Assembly: GCF_014524545.1 (NCBI RefSeq)
Contig: NZ_CP053557.1
Span: forward strand, 1,513,501-1,577,500
Direction: 5' to 3'
DNA length: 64,000 nt
Origin: Exiguobacterium sp. Helios
GTDB lineage: Bacteria; Bacillota; Bacilli; Exiguobacteriales; Exiguobacteriaceae
Position 1 is the first letter of the stretch. Every line of letters begins with the position of its first letter. Shown in pieces: positions 17,571 to 26,003 of this stretch. The notes beneath the pieces are model-generated. The model ran no database searches, was not told where the DNA came from, and saw nothing but the letters and a program-made list of their open reading frames with translations. The translations under genes and the position numbers were made by a program.

Positions 17571-17996
17571 CTATTGATTGTTCAGAATTTTTTCTCCGAC
17601 ATCAAATACTCCTGATTTCAACTTCTCATGAATCAGTTGTTTTGAAATCTCAATCGGATAGTTCTCTTGTTCCTTTTCATCAATCGATAAAGTGGTTAGC
17701 AACTCAGAATGGAAATGTGCCAAGGTGGGAATGATGCCTGAAAATTGATAGTCTTTTTGAATCCGTATTAAAAACAAAGGAAGCTGTAAAACTGCTGTGG
17801 AAGAAGCGTTGCGTTTGAGCATCACATAGTCAATAGAGGTGAGTAGATCCGGAGTATATGCTTTTTGCTCGATCATCCTCATTAAAAGATTTTCCAGCGT
17901 CTCTATGTGCGCGGTCAAATCAAGGATATGTTGATCCATACGTTCGATATCCCGTTCTAATTGGGGAATGGATGGATGAAGCTGATTATTTTTCAT
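17571..17996 (-). CDS. Hypothetical protein with coiled-coil N-terminus
   Basis: A 141-residue protein not recognised. Residues 12-45 (LERDIERMDQHILDLTAHIETLEN) look like a coiled coil; the rest is mixed helix with no membrane segment. The ATG at 17996 has GAAGGAG nine bases upstream; an in-frame TTG at 18017 lies before that site and is rejected. Base composition is more AT-rich than most neighbours, hinting at an accessory origin. It faces the preceding gene and is monocistronic. Confidence 0.65.
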   Translation of the reverse strand: MKNNQLHPSIPQLERDIERMDQHILDLTAHIETLENLLMRMIEQKAYTPDLLTSIDYVMLKRNASSTAVLQLPLFLIRIQKDYQFSGIIPTLAHFHSELLTTLSIDEKEQENYPIEISKQLIHEKLKSGVFDVGEKILNNQ

Positions 17997-18305
17997 AATG
18001 GAAATCTCCTTCGCCAAGAATCTTGATATGTCTGATATGTACTAAAGTGAGTTGCCATTTCCTAACAGAAGTATGGCGTAAGTTGTTTTATTTTTCAAAT
18101 AGAGAGGTGAACTGCTGTTCACTGCAAAAAAATACGGTGATTTCTTTGAAAAGATTAAGTAGAAATGAAGTTTGTAAAGCCAGTATTTGGAATTAGTTAA
18201 GCAGGTTAAATAAGACGGATGTCCGACCTATACAAAGTCACTATAAGCTACAATGAAAGCGTGTTAAATTAGTTGAGCAGTCATTTATACTTAGGGGGAA
18301 ATCAG
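17997..18305. other. Intergenic region between divergent genes
   Basis: No gene is visible in these 309 bases. They include an inverted repeat GTGAAC-TGCT-GTTCAC at 18107-18122 and an AT-rich stretch with a TACAAT (18249-18254) that may be the -10 of the downstream secreted phosphohydrolase gene; no convincing -35 goes with it. Confidence 0.4.
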
Positions 18306-21023
18306 ATGAAACAAGTCACAAAAATCGTCATTGCCAGCACGTTGATCGCACCGATGCTTGCACCCGTCATTCAAGTCAAGACACTCGCCGCCGATAACAG
18401 CGTCGTCAAACTTCGTTTTTTAGAGACCACTGATTTACATACAAACTCAATGAACTACGATTACTTCAAGGATGTGCAAGATGAGACGATTGGTCTTGTC
18501 AAAGCGGCAACCGTCATTAAGCAGGAACAAAACGTCGTCGGCGAAGCCAACAGCTTCGTATTCGATAACGGGGATACGTTACAAGGGACACCGTTTGGCG
18601 ATTACGTCAAAAATCAGTACGACAAAGGCAACAAAGGGAAACACCCGATGTACGAACTGATGGAATACATCGGTTATGACGCCGTGACACTCGGCAACCA
18701 CGAGTTTAACTTCGGGCTCGATTTCCTGAAGTCAGCGATGAAAGCATCAAGCGGCGAAATCAAGTTCGTGAACTCGAATGTGCTCGATGCCGTTACGAAA
18801 AAACCGATCGTTTCCGAATTCAATACGGACGGGAAAGATTATCAAATCATCGAACGTCAAGTCAAAGACCAAAACGGTCAGATGAAAACGGTCAAAGTCG
18901 GTGTCTTTGGTGTCGTCACTCCACAAATCATGGCGTGGGATGCCGGAAACCTGACAGGAAAAGTGACAGCGGAAGATATCGTACCGGTCGCTAAAGCAAC
19001 GGCGAAGAAACTAAAAGATGCCGGTGCAGACGTCGTCGTCGCACTCGCGCACACAGGAATCGGTGATACAGCGGATCAAAAAGACGGCGATGAAAATGTC
19101 GGGTACGCGTTGACAAAAATCGCGGACATCGATGTCTTGATGACGGGTCACCAGCACGGAAAATTCCCGGACAAGACATCGGCGTTCAATAACTTACCGA
19201 ACGTCGACGCAGCAAACGGTCTCATCAACGGCAAACCGGTTGTCATGGCCAACACACAAGGGAAAAACGTCGGCGTGATTGACTTGCAATTGAAGCAGGA
19301 CGGCGAGAAATGGGTCGTCGATACAGCCGGCTCAAAACTGGCAGACGTCACAAAAGACACGGCGGCTGATGCCGGTGCCGTCAAATTGATCGAAAAAGCA
19401 CACGAAGGCACACTTGCCTACATCCGCCAGCAAGTCGGAACAATCAATGATGATATCCAAAGCTTCTTTGCGCTCGTTCAGGATGACGATTCCGTCCAGT
19501 TCGTCACGAACGCGCAAAAATGGTACGTCGAGAAACAACTGAAAGAAAATGCCGATCTCGCCCAATATAAAGATTTACCGCTCCTGTCTGCCGGTGCACC
19601 GTTCAAGACAGGCGGACGCAACCAAGTGAACGCGTCAGACTACACGTTGATCAAAAAAGGACCGATCGCGCTGAAAAACGTCGCTGATCTGTATGTTTAT
19701 CCGAACACACTCGAAGTCGTCAAAGTGACAGGAGCTGACGTCAAAAACTGGCTCGAGATGTCAGCCGGTCAATTCAACGAAGTGACGGATGCGCAGACAG
19801 ATTTGCTGAACAAAGAGTTCCGCAGCTACAACTTCGATATTCTGGACGGTTTGACGTACGATATCGACATCACGAAACCGGCGAAGTTTGATTTCAACGG
19901 GGTGGTCGTCAAAGAAGACGCAAGCCGTGTTCAAAACATCAAATACCAAGGCAAGGAAATCACGGATGATCAGGAGTTCCTCGTCGCAACGAACAACTAC
20001 CGTGCCGGCAGCGCAAGCTTCCCTGGTCTCGGCGGCGGAAAGAAAATCGTCTACAAATCGGCTTACGAAACACGCAACGTCATCTCGGATTTCATCAAAG
20101 CAAAACAGCCTGTTGATTATCAAGCGGACAACAACTGGTCACTCGTCGCAAGCAAACCGATCACGGTTGATTTTGATTCAGCCGAAGCCGCAGCGGACTA
20201 CACGAAACGTTACGAAGGCATCACGAACACGGGCGTCAAACGCGCCGGTGAGACCGGTACGTTCCTGAAGTTTAAACTCGACGTCCCGATGAAAGACTTT
20301 AACGTCAGCGTCAGCGCTGTGAAACCAGGAGCGAAGCTCGTCACGGGAACAGCGGTTGCTGGAGCAAAAGTTACAGTCAAACGCGGCACGACGGTCCTTG
20401 GCACGACGACAGCCGACGAAACCGGCAAGTATGCCGTGACGGTCCGTCCGGTCAAACTGCGTGACAAGTTGACGGTCGTCTCGGAGCTCGGTTTCATGAA
20501 AAAAGAAACGACGGTGACAGTCGGGACAGGTGTCGTCGCGACACCGGCCATCGATAAGAAATCAGCCGTCTACGGTTCGACGGTCTTGACAGGAAAAGCA
20601 ACGGAAGGACTCGATGTCACGCTCTATAAAGGGTCGACGAAAATCGCGAAAGCGAAAACGACGGCAAGCGGCTTCAAGATTCCGGTCAAAAATGGTCTGA
20701 TGACGGGCACGTACACAGTCAAGTCGACGGACATCTCAAATAAAATCACGAAAAAGGCGTTATTTACGATTAAAAATACGTATCCGGTCAAAAAATGGGC
20801 GGGTAAAAAGACCTTGACGGGCAAAGTCGAAAAACGTCAAATCGTCCGCTTATTCGAAAAAACAAGCAGCGGCTACAAATTGATTGCGCAGGACGTTGCC
20901 GACAACCACGGCAACTACGTCCTGAAGATGCGGACCGGTCTTGCGACAGGGTCATACAAGATGAACATCTATACAGCATCTGATCGTCTCGATCAATCGC
21001 GTTACTTCATCACGAAAAAATAA
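18306..21023 (+). CDS. Secreted 2',3'-cyclic-nucleotide phosphodiesterase/3'- or 5'-nucleotidase
   Basis: A 905-residue exported enzyme of the CpdB/YfkN/UshA group that strips phosphate from extracellular nucleotides. The signal peptide (residues 1 to about 30, basic start then IVIASTLIAPMLAPV) probably ends near LAA. The calcineurin-like metallophosphoesterase domain shows ETTDLHTN, DNGDTLQGTPFGDY, VTLGNHEFNFG, VALAHTGIGD and DVLMTGHQHGKF. A 5'-nucleotidase C-terminal domain follows (GRNQVNASDYTLIKKG, NNYRAGSASFPG). The last 240 residues form three short Ig-like repeats beginning near GTAVAGAKVTV, TGKATEGLDVTL and LTGKVEKRQIV. There is no LPXTG anchor, so it is either free or bound to wall polymers. 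ATG 18306 follows AGGGGGAA. Confidence 0.9.
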   Translation: MKQVTKIVIASTLIAPMLAPVIQVKTLAADNSVVKLRFLETTDLHTNSMNYDYFKDVQDETIGLVKAATVIKQEQNVVGEANSFVFDNGDTLQGTPFGDYVKNQYDKGNKGKHPMYELMEYIGYDAVTLGNHEFNFGLDFLKSAMKASSGEIKFVNSNVLDAVTKKPIVSEFNTDGKDYQIIERQVKDQNGQMKTVKVGVFGVVTPQIMAWDAGNLTGKVTAEDIVPVAKATAKKLKDAGADVVVALAHTGIGDTADQKDGDENVGYALTKIADIDVLMTGHQHGKFPDKTSAFNNLPNVDAANGLINGKPVVMANTQGKNVGVIDLQLKQDGEKWVVDTAGSKLADVTKDTAADAGAVKLIEKAHEGTLAYIRQQVGTINDDIQSFFALVQDDDSVQFVTNAQKWYVEKQLKENADLAQYKDLPLLSAGAPFKTGGRNQVNASDYTLIKKGPIALKNVADLYVYPNTLEVVKVTGADVKNWLEMSAGQFNEVTDAQTDLLNKEFRSYNFDILDGLTYDIDITKPAKFDFNGVVVKEDASRVQNIKYQGKEITDDQEFLVATNNYRAGSASFPGLGGGKKIVYKSAYETRNVISDFIKAKQPVDYQADNNWSLVASKPITVDFDSAEAAADYTKRYEGITNTGVKRAGETGTFLKFKLDVPMKDFNVSVSAVKPGAKLVTGTAVAGAKVTVKRGTTVLGTTTADETGKYAVTVRPVKLRDKLTVVSELGFMKKETTVTVGTGVVATPAIDKKSAVYGSTVLTGKATEGLDVTLYKGSTKIAKAKTTASGFKIPVKNGLMTGTYTVKSTDISNKITKKALFTIKNTYPVKKWAGKKTLTGKVEKRQIVRLFEKTSSGYKLIAQDVADNHGNYVLKMRTGLATGSYKMNIYTASDRLDQSRYFITKK

Positions 21024-21028
21024 GGCAG

Positions 21029-21061
21029 GAAAACGGCTTCTCATCTGAGGAGTCGTTTTAG
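21029..21061 (+). terminator. Terminator after the phosphohydrolase gene
   Basis: AAAACGGCTTCTC pairs with GAGGAGTCGTTTT around ATCT; the T-rich arm itself supplies the U-tract. Confidence 0.7.
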
Positions 21062-21107
21062 TTTTGCGGAAAAAACTGGCATACTAATAACGAGGGGAGC
21101 GGATAGC

Positions 21108-21623
21108 ATGCGGCAAGTCATCGTCACACCATATCAAACATCGTGGCCGGAGGCATTTGAACAGGAAGCGGATCGATTAAGAGCCATTTTCGGAGACCGT
21201 CTGCTGGCGGTTCATCATATCGGCAGTACATCGGTCCCGGGATTATCGGCTAAACCGATTCTTGATATTCTGCCGGTCGTCGATTCACTCGACGGGATTG
21301 AAGCGTTTGACGCAGCGATGGAAAAAATCGGCTATGAAGCGAAAGGGGAGTTCGGGATGCCCGGGCGCCGCTATTACCGGAAGGGCGGAGACGCGCGGAC
21401 GCATCACATTCATCTTTATGCAAGCGGCAACCCGGAAATCACCCGTCACGTCGTCTTTCGGGATTACTTGCGGGAACATCCGCACGAAGTCGAAGCTTAC
21501 AGTACAATCAAAGAGCAACTGGCGAACCGGTATCCGGAAGACATCAGCGCCTACATTGCCGGAAAGGACAGCTTCGTTAAAGCGATGGAACAACGGGCAC
21601 TGGCCTGGCGGTCGCATGACTGA
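21108..21623 (+). CDS. GrpB family protein (nucleotidyltransferase fold)
   Basis: This 171-residue protein matches the GrpB/UPF0157 family. The pattern HHIGSTSVPGLSAKPILDILPVV is the conserved GSTS...D core of a minimal nucleotidyltransferase fold, and RTHHIHLY carries conserved histidines. The molecular function of the family is not established. ATG 21108 follows GAGGGGAG. Its last eight bases overlap the start of the DinB-like gene (ATGACTGA), so translation is coupled and these two with the hydrolase behind them form an operon. Confidence 0.88.
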   Translation: MRQVIVTPYQTSWPEAFEQEADRLRAIFGDRLLAVHHIGSTSVPGLSAKPILDILPVVDSLDGIEAFDAAMEKIGYEAKGEFGMPGRRYYRKGGDARTHHIHLYASGNPEITRHVVFRDYLREHPHEVEAYSTIKEQLANRYPEDISAYIAGKDSFVKAMEQRALAWRSHD

Positions 21624-22062
21624 TTGGCAACAGGCACTTGACCGGCACGTTGGTGTCGGCGTCCGGACGACACGTGAGCTGATCCGGTTGATTCAGCCGG
21701 AGGATTGGGACAAACGTCCGATTTCCGGCAAACGGTCCGTCTATGAAATGGCGGTTCATCTCGCTGTGTTGCTCGAAGCCGATCTGCGGATTGCGACAGG
21801 GACGACGGCGGACGAGATGGCACAGTTCTATGCCGTTCCGGTGCGGCCGGAGCAACTTGTCGACCGGCTAGAGCAGTCGTGGCGGTATTATCAAGATCGG
21901 CTTACGGCCGATTTTTCGACGGAGACGACCTACTGGGGCGTCACCGATAATTCGACCGGTTGGCTGCTGGAAGCAGCTGTCCACTTGTATCATCACCGGT
22001 CACAGTTATTTGATTACTTGAACCTGCTTGGGTATGACATCAAGCTGGATTTGTTTGAATAG
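21616..22062 (+). CDS. DinB-like four-helix protein
   Basis: A 148-residue protein with the DinB/YfiT-like metal-dependent four-helix-bundle pattern: histidine in VYEMAVHLAVLLEAD and a HLYHHRSQLFDYL segment near the C-terminus, as expected for the three-histidine metal site (the first ligand is less clear). The family includes thiol-dependent transferases (bacillithiol and mycothiol transferases) and proteins of unknown activity. The start ATG overlaps the GrpB stop by eight bases; a longer frame upstream to 21262 is only a shadow of grpB. The next gene starts 13 bases after its stop. Confidence 0.78.
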   Translation: MTDWQQALDRHVGVGVRTTRELIRLIQPEDWDKRPISGKRSVYEMAVHLAVLLEADLRIATGTTADEMAQFYAVPVRPEQLVDRLEQSWRYYQDRLTADFSTETTYWGVTDNSTGWLLEAAVHLYHHRSQLFDYLNLLGYDIKLDLFE

Positions 22063-22075
22063 GAGAGGATTTATA

Positions 22076-22945
22076 ATGGAACGGATTGTCGATACAGCAG
22101 ACGGCCGCTTTGATACACGCTTGACGGGGACGGGCAATGTGACATTCATTCTTGATCACGGGATGATGTCGAGTCATTACCAATGGGGCTGGCTCCGCGG
22201 AGAATTGTTGAAACAGGGACGGGTCTTTGAATACTCCCGACTCGGTTACGGTCGATCGACCCGTGGCAAAACGAAACGGTTGTTTACGCAACAAGCGGAC
22301 GAACTGGAACGGGTCCTCGCGTTGCTTGGGATTAAAGGACCGTTCGTCTTCATCGGGCATTCACTCGGCGCCTACATCTCGCTTGAACTCGGACGCCGCC
22401 GTCCGGACGAGACGGCCGGAATCGTTCTGCTCGATCCGTCGCATCCGGAAGTCGATGCCGAACTGCCGAACTGGTACGAACGGACGCAGGAGGAATGGAA
22501 CCGCTTTTTGTATGTTTTAAGTCATGTCCGGCCACTCGCCTGGCTGATTCCGGATGATCTCGGCGCGCGGATGTTTACGAGTCTGCCGGAAGCCGACCGC
22601 ATTCCGATGTGGCGGAATATGGCACGGAAAAACCACTGGCGGGGGACGCTCGATGAGTGGCAGGCAGTCGAAGCGAATAATCAGCACGTCTTGGAAGTCG
22701 TCGAGCATATCACGCCTCCGGTCCTCGTGTTATCCGCATCGGACTGGGCCGGCGGAATGCCTGAGAACTGGCTGAACCCGGAACTGACGAAGCGAATCAA
22801 TGCGGCGCATGAACGGTTTGCTGCGAGTCTGCCGGACGCGGAATTTCACGTCATTCCGGACACGAATCATTATACGATTGCCGGTTTTTCGGAAGAGGCT
22901 GCGACAACGATCGTCCGCTTGATCCGCAACGCCTTTTTTAAATAA
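22076..22945 (+). CDS. Alpha/beta hydrolase
   Basis: A 289-residue cytoplasmic alpha/beta-hydrolase. The nucleophile elbow FIGHSLGAYISLELG places Ser96, the oxyanion region is LDHGMMSSHYQW, and a C-terminal PDTNHYTIAG supplies the catalytic histidine. Asp in VLSASDWAG may complete the triad. ATG 22076 follows AGGAGAGG; the frame extends upstream inside the preceding gene but without homology. It is the third gene of the GrpB-DinB-hydrolase unit. Substrate unknown. Confidence 0.87.
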   Translation: MERIVDTADGRFDTRLTGTGNVTFILDHGMMSSHYQWGWLRGELLKQGRVFEYSRLGYGRSTRGKTKRLFTQQADELERVLALLGIKGPFVFIGHSLGAYISLELGRRRPDETAGIVLLDPSHPEVDAELPNWYERTQEEWNRFLYVLSHVRPLAWLIPDDLGARMFTSLPEADRIPMWRNMARKNHWRGTLDEWQAVEANNQHVLEVVEHITPPVLVLSASDWAGGMPENWLNPELTKRINAAHERFAASLPDAEFHVIPDTNHYTIAGFSEEAATTIVRLIRNAFFK

Positions 22946-22959
22946 GTTTGATTCCTGGA

Positions 22960-23008
22960 TCCCGTTTCCATGACGCCTTGAGGATTGTCATGGAAGCGGG
23001 AATTTTTT
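22960..23008 (+). terminator. Terminator after the hydrolase gene
   Basis: TCCCG-TTTCCATGAC pairs with GTCATGGAA-GCGGGA around a 12-base loop, followed by six T. Confidence 0.88.
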
Positions 23009-23026
23009 AATGGTGTAAAACAGCAG

Positions 23027-23055
23027 TTGACAGGCTAAACCGGAACGATTACTAT
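23027..23055 (+). promoter_or_regulatory. SigA promoter of the COG0523 gene
   Basis: A perfect TTGACA (-35) is separated by 17 bases from TACTAT (-10). The two Zur boxes cover the -10 and the start of transcription. Confidence 0.8.
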
Positions 23056-23078
23056 TTAAAACGTAATGATTCCGATTT
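23037..23078. promoter_or_regulatory. Two tandem Zur boxes
   Basis: The 21-bp Bacillus Zur pattern (AAATCGTAAT-N-ATTACGATTT) occurs twice, end to end. The second copy, 23058-23078, centres on G23068 and matches 18 or more of 20 positions (core CGTAATGATTCCG). The first, 23037-23057, matches about 16. The 21-base repeat equals two helical turns, so two Zur dimers could bind on one face and block the promoter when zinc is sufficient. Confidence 0.75.
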
Positions 23079-23094
23079 AAAAAGGAGACTGTGT

Positions 23095-24219
23095 ATGAAT
23101 CCGATTCCGATCACCGTCTTGTCCGGCTACCTGGGTGCCGGCAAGACAACTGTATTAAATCATCTGTTGAACAACCGGCAAGGACGCAAGCTTGCCATCA
23201 TCGTCAACGATATGAGTGAAGTCAATATCGATGCCGTGTTGATTGAACAAGGCGGCTTTTCACGGACGGAAGAATCATTCGTGACGCTATCGAACGGTTG
23301 CATCTGCTGTACGCTGCGGGACGATTTATTACTCGAAGTCCGGCGCCTCGTTGATCAAGGCGATATCGACGGCATCGTCATCGAATCGAGCGGAATTTCG
23401 GAACCGATTCCGGTCGCCCAGACGTTTACATACCTGGATGAAGACAGTCGGATCGATTTGACGGAGACGACGAAAATCAATGCGATGGTGACGGTCATCG
23501 ACGGCTATCGTTTTCTGAAAGACTTTGAATCCGGTGAATCGTTGATTGAGCGGCAACAGGCGGTCGACGAGACCGACGTCCGGGAAGTCGTCGATCTCCT
23601 CGTCGATCAGGTCGAGTTCGCGGATATCATTTTGCTGAACAAGATCGACCGGTTGACCGAGTCGGAAAAACATGATGTCACAAGCTACTTAAAGGCGCTC
23701 AATCCGATCGCCAAACTGATTGAGACGACCCACGGGCAAGTCGATCCGGCTGAGATTCTTGACGTTGATCTGTTTGACTTCGAACAGGCGGCAGCAAGTG
23801 CCGGCTGGATCCGTGAGCTGAACGCCGAGGAACACGTCCCGGAAACGGAAGAATACGGCATCAGCTCGTTCGTCTATAAGCGCGATGTCCCGTTTCATCC
23901 CGAACGGTTGATGGCGTTGATTGAAGCCTGGCCGGAAGAAATCGTTCGCGCGAAGGGCTTTGTTTACCTTGCGACCCGTCCGGAAATCGCCTTGCTGTTC
24001 CATCAGGCGGGATATGCGTCGAATATGGAATATGCCGGACGCTTCGAGTCAGTCGCGGATCGCCGGACGGAACTCGTTTTGATCGGGATTGGTTTCGATC
24101 AGGTAACGCTTGAAGCAGAGTTCGACACCTGTCTTGTTCAAGAGGACGAAACGGATTGGGCCAGCCTGAGTGATCCGATTCCGGGACGCGAGCTGTACGA
24201 TCTGAATTTTTCAAAATAG
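23095..24219 (+). CDS. COG0523/CobW GTPase, zinc metallochaperone (ZagA/YciC-like)
   Basis: A 374-residue G3E-family GTPase. Walker A is GYLGAGKTT (residues 11-19), the metal-binding CxCC motif is GCICC with Cys69, Cys71 and Cys72, the switch aspartate/glutamate region is DGIVIESSGISEP, and the guanine specificity motif is LLNKIDR. The CobW C-terminal domain covers roughly residues 255-370. Relatives deliver zinc to essential enzymes such as FolE under zinc starvation. The tandem Zur boxes before it support a zinc rather than cobalt or nitrile-hydratase role. ATG 23095 follows AAAGGAGA. Single gene with its own terminator. Confidence 0.9.
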   Translation: MNPIPITVLSGYLGAGKTTVLNHLLNNRQGRKLAIIVNDMSEVNIDAVLIEQGGFSRTEESFVTLSNGCICCTLRDDLLLEVRRLVDQGDIDGIVIESSGISEPIPVAQTFTYLDEDSRIDLTETTKINAMVTVIDGYRFLKDFESGESLIERQQAVDETDVREVVDLLVDQVEFADIILLNKIDRLTESEKHDVTSYLKALNPIAKLIETTHGQVDPAEILDVDLFDFEQAAASAGWIRELNAEEHVPETEEYGISSFVYKRDVPFHPERLMALIEAWPEEIVRAKGFVYLATRPEIALLFHQAGYASNMEYAGRFESVADRRTELVLIGIGFDQVTLEAEFDTCLVQEDETDWASLSDPIPGRELYDLNFSK

Positions 24220-24230
24220 GTCAACTTTTC

Positions 24231-24259
24231 AAGAAATCACATCTGTGGTTTCTTTTTTT
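24231..24259 (+). terminator. Terminator after the COG0523 gene
   Basis: AAGAAATCAC pairs with GTGGTTTCTT around ATCT and runs into seven T. Confidence 0.8.
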
Positions 24260-24322
24260 GCTATATTTTTAGAGAAGAAAGGGAATTAGAAGAACAGAGT
24301 ACGTTACAGAGGAGGAAGTCTA

Positions 24323-25846
24323 GTGCGCAATCGGATTTTACAGTTCGCGCTCGTGTTTTTAGTCGCAGGCGGAATCATTTGGGGACTATACCAATTGGGC
24401 TACCTGTTTTATGTTTTGACGATTTCCGCGACCGTTGTACCCTTGGCCGTCATCATGATTATCTTCATCGAGAACCGGACGGCGGAGTCGACGATTGCCT
24501 GGTTTTTAGTTTTGATCTTCTTACCGATTCTCGGTGTCATCATCTGGATGATGTTCGGGCGCAATCCGCGCCGCCGTCGCCGGAACCGGCGGTCGCACGA
24601 TGAACGGATGTTGCTTAAACAGGCAATCCGTCCCGTCCGGTCGCTCGCGGTCAGTGAGTTGCCGCCGAACCACCTGAAGCTTGCCAATACGATCCGTAAC
24701 TTTGGCGGTGGTGGGGTCGACGTCCATACAGCCAGTCAAATCCTGACGAACGGCAACGAGACGTTCCCGGAAATTCTACGGATGATCCGCTCCGCCAAGC
24801 ATCATGTTCACATCCAGTATTACATTTACCGGAACGACGAGACCGGGCAGGCGATCCGCGAAGCATTGATTGACCGGTTGAACGACGGAGTCGAAGTCCG
24901 GTTCATGTTTGACGGTCTTGGCAGTTACATGCTCGGCGAAGGATTTTTGAAACCGCTCCGGGAAGCCGGGGCGAAGATTGCCGCCTACGATCCGATTTCC
25001 AGTCCGTTGTTCATCTTTACGGCGAACTTCCGCAATCACCGGAAAATCGTTGTCGTCGATGGAAAAATCGGTTTTACCGGGGGGCTGAACGTCGGCGACG
25101 AGTATGACGGAAAAAGTAAGAAGTTCGGCTTTTGGCGCGATACCCACCTCCGGCTCGAAGGACGGGCCGTCAAGGAACTGCAGGCGACGTTCCTTGACGA
25201 TTGGCTCTACGCCCATTTAGAAGGCAGTGATACGTGGGAGACGTTTGCCGGCGAAGGGGCAATCGATCAGTACTTCCCGAAACACGATGTCGAGACCGAC
25301 GGCGCGGTCCAAGTGGTGACGAGTGGACCGACGTCAAAAGATCCGGCGATCCGGAACGCTTTGATTGCCGCCATCATTTCGGCTCAGCGGTCAATTTGGA
25401 TTTCAACACCGTATTTGATTCCCGATAACGAGACGATGACACTGCTCCGTCTCGCGGCCCGTGCCGGACTCGATGTTCGGATTCTGACACCGGGTAAGGG
25501 GGACAGTTTTACGTCCTACTATGGAACACGGTCTTATTTCGGACCCTTGCTAAAAGACGGAGTCAAAATTTATACGTACAACCGTCATTTCATCCATGCC
25601 AAACTGTTTCTCGTCGACGGAAAGATTGCCGTCGTCGGAACGGCGAACATGGATATCCGGAGTTTCGTCTTGAACTACGAACTGATGGCCTTCATGTATG
25701 ATTCCGAGAGTGCGGCCCGGCTCGAGCGCGATTTCATCGATGATTTCGACGTCTCGATTCAGTTGTCCTCGGCGGATTATCTCAAACGGCCGATGCGGTT
25801 CCGGATCTTTGAATCGTTCTCCCGTTTGATTTCGCCATTGTTATGA
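24323..25846 (+). CDS. cls: Cardiolipin synthase
   Basis: A 507-residue membrane enzyme that condenses two phosphatidylglycerol molecules into cardiolipin and glycerol. Two N-terminal transmembrane helices (about residues 5-25 and 35-60) precede two phospholipase D-type HKD motifs: NHRKIVVVDGKIGFTGG with His239 and HAKLFLVDGKIAVVGTAN with His425, each with the expected Lys and Asp. Length and order agree with ClsA/YwnE of Bacillus. The start is GTG at 24323, with GAGGAGG seven bases before it. Single gene between two terminators. Confidence 0.93.
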   Translation: MRNRILQFALVFLVAGGIIWGLYQLGYLFYVLTISATVVPLAVIMIIFIENRTAESTIAWFLVLIFLPILGVIIWMMFGRNPRRRRRNRRSHDERMLLKQAIRPVRSLAVSELPPNHLKLANTIRNFGGGGVDVHTASQILTNGNETFPEILRMIRSAKHHVHIQYYIYRNDETGQAIREALIDRLNDGVEVRFMFDGLGSYMLGEGFLKPLREAGAKIAAYDPISSPLFIFTANFRNHRKIVVVDGKIGFTGGLNVGDEYDGKSKKFGFWRDTHLRLEGRAVKELQATFLDDWLYAHLEGSDTWETFAGEGAIDQYFPKHDVETDGAVQVVTSGPTSKDPAIRNALIAAIISAQRSIWISTPYLIPDNETMTLLRLAARAGLDVRILTPGKGDSFTSYYGTRSYFGPLLKDGVKIYTYNRHFIHAKLFLVDGKIAVVGTANMDIRSFVLNYELMAFMYDSESAARLERDFIDDFDVSIQLSSADYLKRPMRFRIFESFSRLISPLL

Positions 25847-25850
25847 TGAC

Positions 25851-25892
25851 AAACGCACCATCCTTGATTTTCAGAGGACTGGTGCGTTTTTT
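25851..25892 (+). terminator. Terminator after cls
   Basis: AAACGCACCA pairs with TGGTGCGTTT, enclosing a second TCCT/AGGA stem, and ends in six T. Confidence 0.85.
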
Positions 25893-25905
25893 GATTAGTT
25901 GTGAC

Positions 25906-25954
25906 TTGAAACGGGAACAACAACTCTTATACACTATTAGTGTAATCGGTTGCA
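25906..25954 (+). promoter_or_regulatory. Promoter and LacI/CcpA-type operator of the GH31 gene
   Basis: TTGAAA (25906-25911), 16 bases, TATACA (25928-25933). Eight bases on, TGTAATCGGTTGCA (25941-25954) is a pseudo-palindrome with the central CG of LacI-family operators; it fits the CcpA cre TGWNANCGNTNWCA with one mismatch. Its place at the predicted transcription start suggests repression by CcpA or a sugar-specific LacI regulator. Confidence 0.6.
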
Positions 25955-25979
25955 CATTCATTTTTGGAAGGAAGTGACA

Positions 25980-25995
25980 AGGACGTTCGCGTCCT
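25980..25995 (+). promoter_or_regulatory. Hairpin between ribosome binding site and GH31 start
   Basis: AGGACG-TTCG-CGTCCT is a perfect six-bp stem with a UUCG loop. It separates GGAAGGAAGTG (25966-25976) from the ATG at 26004, which otherwise lie 27 bases apart; folding would reduce the effective distance to about 11. Confidence 0.5.
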
Positions 25996-26003
25996 GATCC
26001 CGT

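Noticed and set aside
18107-18122. GTGAAC-TGCT-GTTCAC inverted repeat as an operator
   Set aside because: It is symmetric but matches no operator pattern I know and is far from either start; kept only as a note in the intergenic entry.
21262-21615. Long upstream extension of the DinB-like gene
   Set aside because: It is an alternative frame of the grpB gene; the overlap ATGACTGA marks the real start.
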